Part shown: positions 58,186-64,000 of the stretch, one piece after another
How positions within the stretch are numbered: position 1 is the first letter of the stretch
Layout: each line of letters begins with the position of its first letter
Assembly (NCBI GenBank): GCA_022225965.2
Contig: JAKJXP020000130.1
Span: 45,466-109,465, forward strand
Reading direction: 5' to 3'
Length of the DNA: 64,000 nt
From: Diatrype stigma
Lineage: Eukaryota; Ascomycota; Sordariomycetes; Xylariales; Diatrypaceae
Translations under genes and position numbers: made by a program
Notes under the pieces: model-generated
Database searches by the model: none
What the model saw: only the letters and a program-made list of their open reading frames with translations
Told to the model about the DNA's origin: nothing

Positions 58186-59765
58186 ATGGCATCAGCTGTC
58201 TTCTTCCTCGACCTGAAGGGCAAGGTACTGCTCCTATACCCAAGCCCTTGCCATGACTTATGCTCATATGGTCTGGTACTGCTACCGTGATGCTAATATG
58301 CGACCTGACAGACCCTCCTTGCTCGAAACTATCGGGGTGACATCCCTATGTCCGCCGTCGAGAAATTCCCCATCCTCCTCAGCGAAGCCGAAGAAGAGTC
58401 CTCAGCCGTTCCACCATGTTTCTCGCATGAAGGCATCAATGCACGTTTGTCTGCTACACGTCATCTCACTTCCTCTTCTAACAGGTAGCCCAGTATCTAT
58501 ACATCCGACATAACAATCTTTACCTCCTCGCCCTAACAAAGCGAAACACCAATGCCGCCGAGATCCTCCTATTCCTCCACAAGATCGTCGAGGTCTTCAC
58601 AGAATACTTCAAGGCGCTAGAGGAGGAGTCAATACGCGACAACTTCGTCATCATATACGAGCTGCTGGACGAGATGATGGACTTCGGCTACCCGCAGACC
58701 ACCGAATCCAAGATCTTACAGGAGTACATCACGCAAGAATCACACAAGCTGGAAGTGCAGGCACGACCACCCATCGCCGTCACGAACGCCGTGTCATGGC
58801 GATCCGAGGGTATCAGGTACAGGAAGAACGAGGTGTTCCTAGACGTCGTCGAGAGCTTGAACCTGCTCGTGTCCGCCAACGGCAACGTGTTACGATCCGA
58901 GATCCTGGGCGCTATCAAGATGAAGTGCTACCTGTCCGGCATGCCCGAGCTTCGACTAGGCCTGAACGACAAGGTTATGTTTGAGACGACGGGGCGGACG
59001 ACGAGAGGCAAAGCCATCGAGATGGAAGACGTCAAGTTCCACCAGTGCGTGCGGCTGTCGCGATTCGAGAACGACCGGACCATCTCGTTCATCCCGCCGG
59101 ACGGGGAGTTCGAGCTGATGAGCTACCGGCTGAACACACAAGTCAAGCCGCTGATCTGGGTGGAGTGCCTGGTGGAGAGCCATTCGGGGTCGCGGATCGA
59201 GTACATGCTCAAGGCCAAGGCGCAGTTCAAGCGCCGCAGCACAGCCAACAACGTCGAGATCGTCGTGCCCGTGCCTGACGACGCCGACAGCCCCCGCTTC
59301 CGCACCAACATCGGCTCCGTCCACTACGCCCCCGAGCAGAGCGCCATCGTCTGGAAGATCAAGCAGTTTGGCGGCGGCAAGGAGTTCCTCATGCGCGCCG
59401 AGCTGGGACTCCCCAGCGTTCGTGGTGACGACGAGCACGGCGGTGGCATGACCGGCGGCTTCGGCGGCAGCATGGGCGGCGCACTCGCCGCTGGAAAGGG
59501 CGCCAAGCGCCCCATCCAGGTCAAGTTCGAGATCCCCTATTTCACCACGAGCGGAATCCAGGTCCGCTACTTGAAGATCACCGAGCCTAAGGTACGTGTG
59601 TTCACTTACTCAACATCCACGTCGGCGCATTGGCCTGTCAAGAGGGTCAGTCGAGATGAGAAATGGGAACTGACATCTCAATAGTTACAATATCCGTCCC
59701 TCCCTTGGGTAAGATACATTACTCAGTCAGGGGATATCGCTGTCCGGCTCCCGGATGCTGTGTGA
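58186..59765 (+). CDS. apm1: AP-1 clathrin adaptor complex subunit mu-1
   Basis: Predicted 448-residue medium chain of the trans-Golgi/endosome AP-1 adaptor. Exons: 58186-58224, 58312-58440, 58494-59591, 59685-59765. Residues 1 to about 140 form the longin-like domain (FFLDLKGK, then ALTKRNTNAAE); EEESIRDNFVIIYELLDEMMDFGYPQ precedes the linker; the mu-homology domain that binds Yxx-phi signals runs from about 170 to the end (WRSEGIRYRKNEVFLDVVE, LPSLPWVRYITQSG-like tail). Introns 1 and 3 are GT-AG. Intron 2 (58441-58493) appears to be GC-AG: homology demands HEGIN joined to YLYIRHNNLY, the donor reads AAT/GCACGT, and the acceptor is CCCAG. The first start, CCACCATGG, is an optimal Kozak context. 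Confidence 0.94.
58441..58493 (+). other. Non-canonical GC-AG intron in apm1
   Basis: 53 bp with donor GCACGT. A CTAAC branch site lies about 12 nt before the chosen CAG; an earlier CAG nine bases upstream would be in frame and add three residues (VAQ), but sits about 3 nt from the branch A. No GT donor restores the conserved reading frame. Confidence 0.7.
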
Positions 59766-61906
59766 TAACTCACTCAATATCTGCGGCGGTACAAAGTAGG
59801 GTCAGGTAACGAGCGTTAGGGGGTCGGGGGTTGAGCGATCGAATTAATGAATGACGGGGGCGGGTGGACATCATGTGGCGGGCTTAGATAAAAGTTTCAG
59901 CTACATCAAAAAAGGGTACAATGAACTTTGCTGCTAGTTCTGTACGTATGGAAAGATGTCGTAGATGGAGATGAAAAATGAAGATTATGACAAGCCTAAT
60001 GAGACGAGTCGATGGTCACAACGACATTTGTCGCGCACTAATGGTTGAGCTATGAGTCCGTTAATTGGTACCTTACCTCCTGCCAATATCATCATCATCA
60101 TCATCATCATCTTAACCTTGTTACGCCGTGGTACTCCTTTGGTCTGAAGTTGACGGTTAGAAGCCCTTCCGGCTGTTGAGCAGCTACTTGCTTTCTCCAA
60201 GAACCCGTCACTTCTAAGCAGTTCTATGTATATTTTCATGTTGGTTTTCTAATGAGAGTTAGGTTACAGGTCCACAAGGTTATGTCATCGCCGGGAAATG
60301 TCCTATTGGCTACTCAATTCTGACTGCCCACAGCTCAGCTCTGGAACAAGGTGAAATTACAGTATCCTCTTTTCGTTCATACCTCAGGCGGATTCCAACC
60401 ACTGCAGTTAAGTTTGTCCTTATGAAGTATCGAATGCACCTTACTGGATTGGTTTATCATCCTATCCTCCTTGTGCCGATTCAGGGGTTGTCGCCAAGAA
60501 ACAGTTTAGGGGCACAGACAAAGGAAGTTTTGGCGCCTAAAACTTTGCCACTGTTTGAGAAAACCTGAATCGTCACAATCTATTCGAGGGACTCTATGGA
60601 ATACAAATGATCATTTACGAGATGTCAGGTTCCCTAATCTATTTGTCAATGAGGCCCCGACATTTTCGTTGACATTACAACTATGATCTCTGTAGATACC
60701 TACCCTATCCATATTGTAGCCTGTAGTACCTAGGTAATGAAGTCCGGATCCGTACTAATTGCTCGGAGCTGGTGATGGTTCACCTAGAGCGAAATCACGT
60801 AGGCAGTACAAGCCAAGTTGCAATGGTTGACATCATCACTATCGCTACCTAAAGGCATGGTTGAAGCTCAGGATGTGCAAACAAATCAAAGCTAGCGAGT
60901 TCTTGTCTGGTCCCCACACGGACTCGAGGGCAAATAAGCGAGTACAAACCGAGGAACATTCGGATGCCTCTTGACTTGTTGGCAGTAGGCCTAGCTTCTG
61001 CTAAGACTCTGTACTGTAGGGGAATCTATCATATAAGGTCAACTGCAGGAGAAACGTCGTGTTGCTCAAGCTATGTTCATACCTCTTCTTGAACGTGAAT
61101 GGTTGCTTATTGTTCGGATGACTGTTCTACAGTCTACCATTAGCTAACTTTTCATGCTGCATAACAGGAAGCGAAAGGCAACATGCCATCTGTTTCATCA
61201 ATACGGAGTTCTTAATGGATCCAAAAGGTACAGCTGCATCTCGACTCTGCTAGTTTTGATAATGTATCGATATTCTCTAGGCCGTTACGCAATCTCATTG
61301 CTTCATAAAACTATGGTTAGCCAGAATATGAAGTCATTCTGCACAGTTGATAGCAGGACGTGGGATGATATTTGTCATTCTCTAGCTCATAGTTCTTTCC
61401 GTATTTGATCAATTATAACGAGTTGTCAGAGTTGACAGGAAATTGAGTTAGGTCTATCTGAATGTCTGAAGTCGATCTGGACGACTATCAATGGCCATAC
61501 CAAGATTCAACGTCTCGGAATCTTTGGTGATGCTAGGCCATGAGATTGACACATTGTGAACACTGTGCTCTAGATAGTGCATCACTTCGAACAAACAGTC
61601 GTATGTCATTATTCACTGCGAAATGAGATCAGACGAACCACGGATAGGTGGCCAGAGCGGTCTTGGAAGTTTCGCATTACCATACTGCGGGCTTAATAAA
61701 ATACACTTGATGTCCTGGGTCATACCTCAGCTCGGCTACTCAATCATAGCTGTTCAAGAAGTCGTTAGATCCCGACTGAGATATGCTCTTCGCGATTGAT
61801 CTTTGCAGATTATCTCGATCAATAACCCCTTGATTCTACTTGTAATCTCAAATACCATACTTTCTTCATTATTGTCCTTTCTGCCATCAGTCTCTTACAT
61901 AGCACT
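59766..61906. other. 2.1-kb intergenic before the HET gene
   Basis: No gene supported. An (ATC)8 microsatellite lies at 60088-60111. A short hydrophobic frame (61803-62114) overlaps the start of the HET gene out of frame and is not credible. Confidence 0.5.
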
Positions 61907-63795
61907 ATGCGTCTCATCGATATCAATACCTTCAAATTTGAGGAGTTTATTGGAGACAATATCCCCCCTTATGCTATCCTCAGTCACACCTGGGAACACG
62001 AAGAGGTCACTTTCCAGGACTGGAACCGCCTCCATGTTGACCCGGCTGTCCAACGCAAAGCAGGTTTCCACAAGATCAAGGGAGCCTGTCGTCAAACTGC
62101 CAGAGATAGCTTGAAATGGCTCTGGTGTGACACGAATTGTATCGATAAAAGTAGCTCTGCGGAGCTCAGTGAAGCTATCAATAGCATGTTTGCTTGGTAT
62201 AGGTTCGTCAGTGCCGTTCTTCTGTCATGTTCGGTATCTTGACTGATGCTCACATCTTGCCTGATAGAGACTCTCAAATTTGCTACGTCTATTTGACTGA
62301 TGTTGATATCCGAGCCCCCCAAGCGTCCAGTATCTCTGCTCCGCAGGGATCCATCTTCCGCAGTCGGAAGAACACAAACCTGTATCATCCAGACACCCTC
62401 CTCGACAGTCATGTCTTCTCCATGTTGTCAAAAAGCCGCTGGTTTACCCGCGGTTGGACGTTGCAAGAGCTCCTAGCCCCTTCACAGGAAATATTCTTTG
62501 CAAAAGACTGGTCCATCCTTGGTGATAGGAGTAGGATATCCGATTGGATAGCAGACATCACAAGCATTCATATCGGAGCTTTGAAGGATCGTTCAAAGAT
62601 CCATCGTTACTCTATTGCCCAGAGGATGTCATGGGCTGCTACTCGTGAAACTACTCGATCAGAGGATATCGCATACTGCCTTCTGGGGATTTTCGATATT
62701 CACATACCTATGTTATATGGAGAGGGTGATGCAGCCTTTAGGAGACTCCAGGAAGAAATCTTGAGGACCTCGGACGACCATAGCATCTTTATCTGGAACC
62801 TTGAAGACAGCATCAAGGAAGTTTGCACCGGGGCTTTAGCTAAGTCCCCGAGAGCATTCATTTCTAGTGGTTCAGTAGTGAGAGACGATGAAGCCGAACG
62901 CTTTCCCTTTTCGATAACAAACCTGGGTATATCAATTAAACTCCCATCGATACGGAACTTACCTCAGGGCATGAACCTCGTGGGTTTGAACTGTGCAAGG
63001 GAACTGTGTGGCCGCGATGACCCATTGGATATATTTCCCGACAGAAGGACAGTCTATCGCCGATTCCCGGTATGGATATTTCTACGACACTTGAACAACA
63101 ACATATACCAGAGAGTACACGTGCCAGCCTCCACAGTTATGCTCCATCAGTTCTATCTTGGCAACGTACAAACAACAAAATGCGACTTCTTTATCCACAT
63201 TCATGAACTACCTCAGGATCGTTTACTACCTCAACCGGATTCGTTGATTCCAGCCATTGAGAAGTATAACCGCAATCATCCATTTTCATCAGGTATTATG
63301 ATTGCAATTGGCTGGGGTGTCGTTGATAGATTCGGCAGATACGAGAAGACAACCAATCCGGGACAGTACTGCTCCCGGGCGTTAAAGACTCGCTCTCCAA
63401 TGGGAATTTCCCACCATCTGGTATCCAATCGAGACTTCAGTGTCCTTTTCTCGATTTCTTGGGACAAAAACATGCAACCACAAGACAGGACTCACTCAGT
63501 TTTTCTGGACTTAGATAGGAAATTTTCAGATGTACTTGTTGATGCGGAGAAATGGGCTTGTCTATATGATAGACACATGCACACTACCACCAGAGCAGGC
63601 GAGGATATCTCGGATAGCGTGTCTCGTATTCACCATCAACTAAGGAATGACTTTGGCAGTGCCTTTCGTCATGCGAACCGTTCCCCCGCTGCCCCATTCG
63701 TCAAATTATCCCCCCAGGAGTTACAGAACCTCCAAGGTCAGCGTGAGGTGTTGGTTGACATCATTTTCCAGGAGAGACTGGGGACCGTGATCTAA
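61907..63795 (+). CDS. HET-domain (heterokaryon incompatibility) protein
   Basis: Predicted 607-residue protein in two exons (61907-62202 and 62268-63795) with one 65-bp intron (donor GTTCGT, acceptor ATAG) inside an Arg codon. HET motifs in order: MRLIDINTFKFEEF start, YAILSHTWEHEEVTFQDW, LWCDTNCIDKSSSAELSEAI, SRWFTRGWTLQELLAP, then EDIAYCLLGIFDIHIPMLYGEGDAAF. HET domains trigger cell death when incompatible strains fuse. The region after about 250 residues is less conserved and has no NACHT, WD or ankyrin domain, so sensing partner is unknown. Such genes are numerous and polymorphic in Sordariomycetes. The frame is intact. Confidence 0.9.
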
Positions 63796-64000
63796 TATTT
63801 CATAAGCTTATTTTGTGATTACTATTGTATCATCGTTGCGCAGTAGGACTTCTGAATTTCTATGAAAAACTATGTGTTCAATGACTGGCATGTACTTTGT
63901 GCCCAGAGTGATAAGACAGCTGCTAGGAGGAAGGAAGGAACAGGATCGTCCCCGAGCCTATGGAAGCTATAGGGGGAAGAAGCCGCTCTTGATATAGCCG
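63796..64000. other. 3' flank of the HET gene
   Basis: Nothing recognisable to the end of the window. Confidence 0.5.

Noticed and set aside
1..64000. A complete secondary-metabolite gene cluster
   Set aside because: The only biosynthetic core gene is a broken PKS fragment, and tailoring genes other than one SDR are absent.

Overview
The window looks like nuclear DNA of a filamentous ascomycete (Pezizomycotina, most likely a sordariomycete). Evidence: protein genes carry short GT-AG introns (about 50-190 bp) with CTAAC-like branch points; there is an intron-containing nuclear tRNA; the gene set is fungal (HapX, Opi1-like repressor, HET-domain protein, Zn2Cys6 factor, mitochondrial L1); and a 10-kb AT-rich block shows the C-to-T/G-to-A decay expected of repeat-induced point mutation (RIP).

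Layout. 1-6.4 kb is an accessory end: a long inverted-repeat structure (531-1420), a scaffold gap bounded by poly-G and poly-C (2220-2351), a short-chain dehydrogenase (-), and a broken polyketide-synthase relic. 6.4-15.5 kb is housekeeping: glutamyl-tRNA synthetase (-), mitochondrial ribosomal protein L1 (+), COG2 (-) and the iron regulator HapX (+), the last two sharing a 2.3-kb divergent region. 16.26-26.64 kb is a nested RIP-decayed block: an 8,023-bp Ty3/Gypsy-type LTR element on the minus strand (212-bp LTRs, 5-bp target duplication) sits inside a roughly 75-bp tandem array, which in turn lies between 129-bp terminal direct repeats.

26.8-32.9 kb holds a Zn2Cys6 regulator (-), a secreted tripeptidyl-peptidase-like hydrolase (+) and a rhamnogalacturonan-acetylesterase-like SGNH hydrolase (-), a plausible degradative/secretory neighbourhood. 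34.4-39.7 kb is one 1,784-residue protein of unassigned function (-). 39.7-46.8 kb is gene-poor and rich in short simple repeats. It is followed by a two-exon 78-residue SSKSG-repeat protein, a tRNA-Gly(GCC) with an intron, and a seven-exon secreted FMN-dependent dehydrogenase (+). 52.1-54.1 kb is an Opi1-like lipid regulator (-), 58.2-59.8 kb the AP-1 mu adaptin (+) with an apparent GC-AG intron, and 61.9-63.8 kb a HET-domain protein (+).

No classical gene cluster is evident. The most unusual structures are the nested RIP block with a TRIM/LARD-like outer element, the inverted-repeat element near the left end, the uORF abutting hapX, and the non-canonical intron in the AP-1 mu gene. Exon boundaries were derived by hand from splice signals and reading-frame/family continuity; no database search was run.
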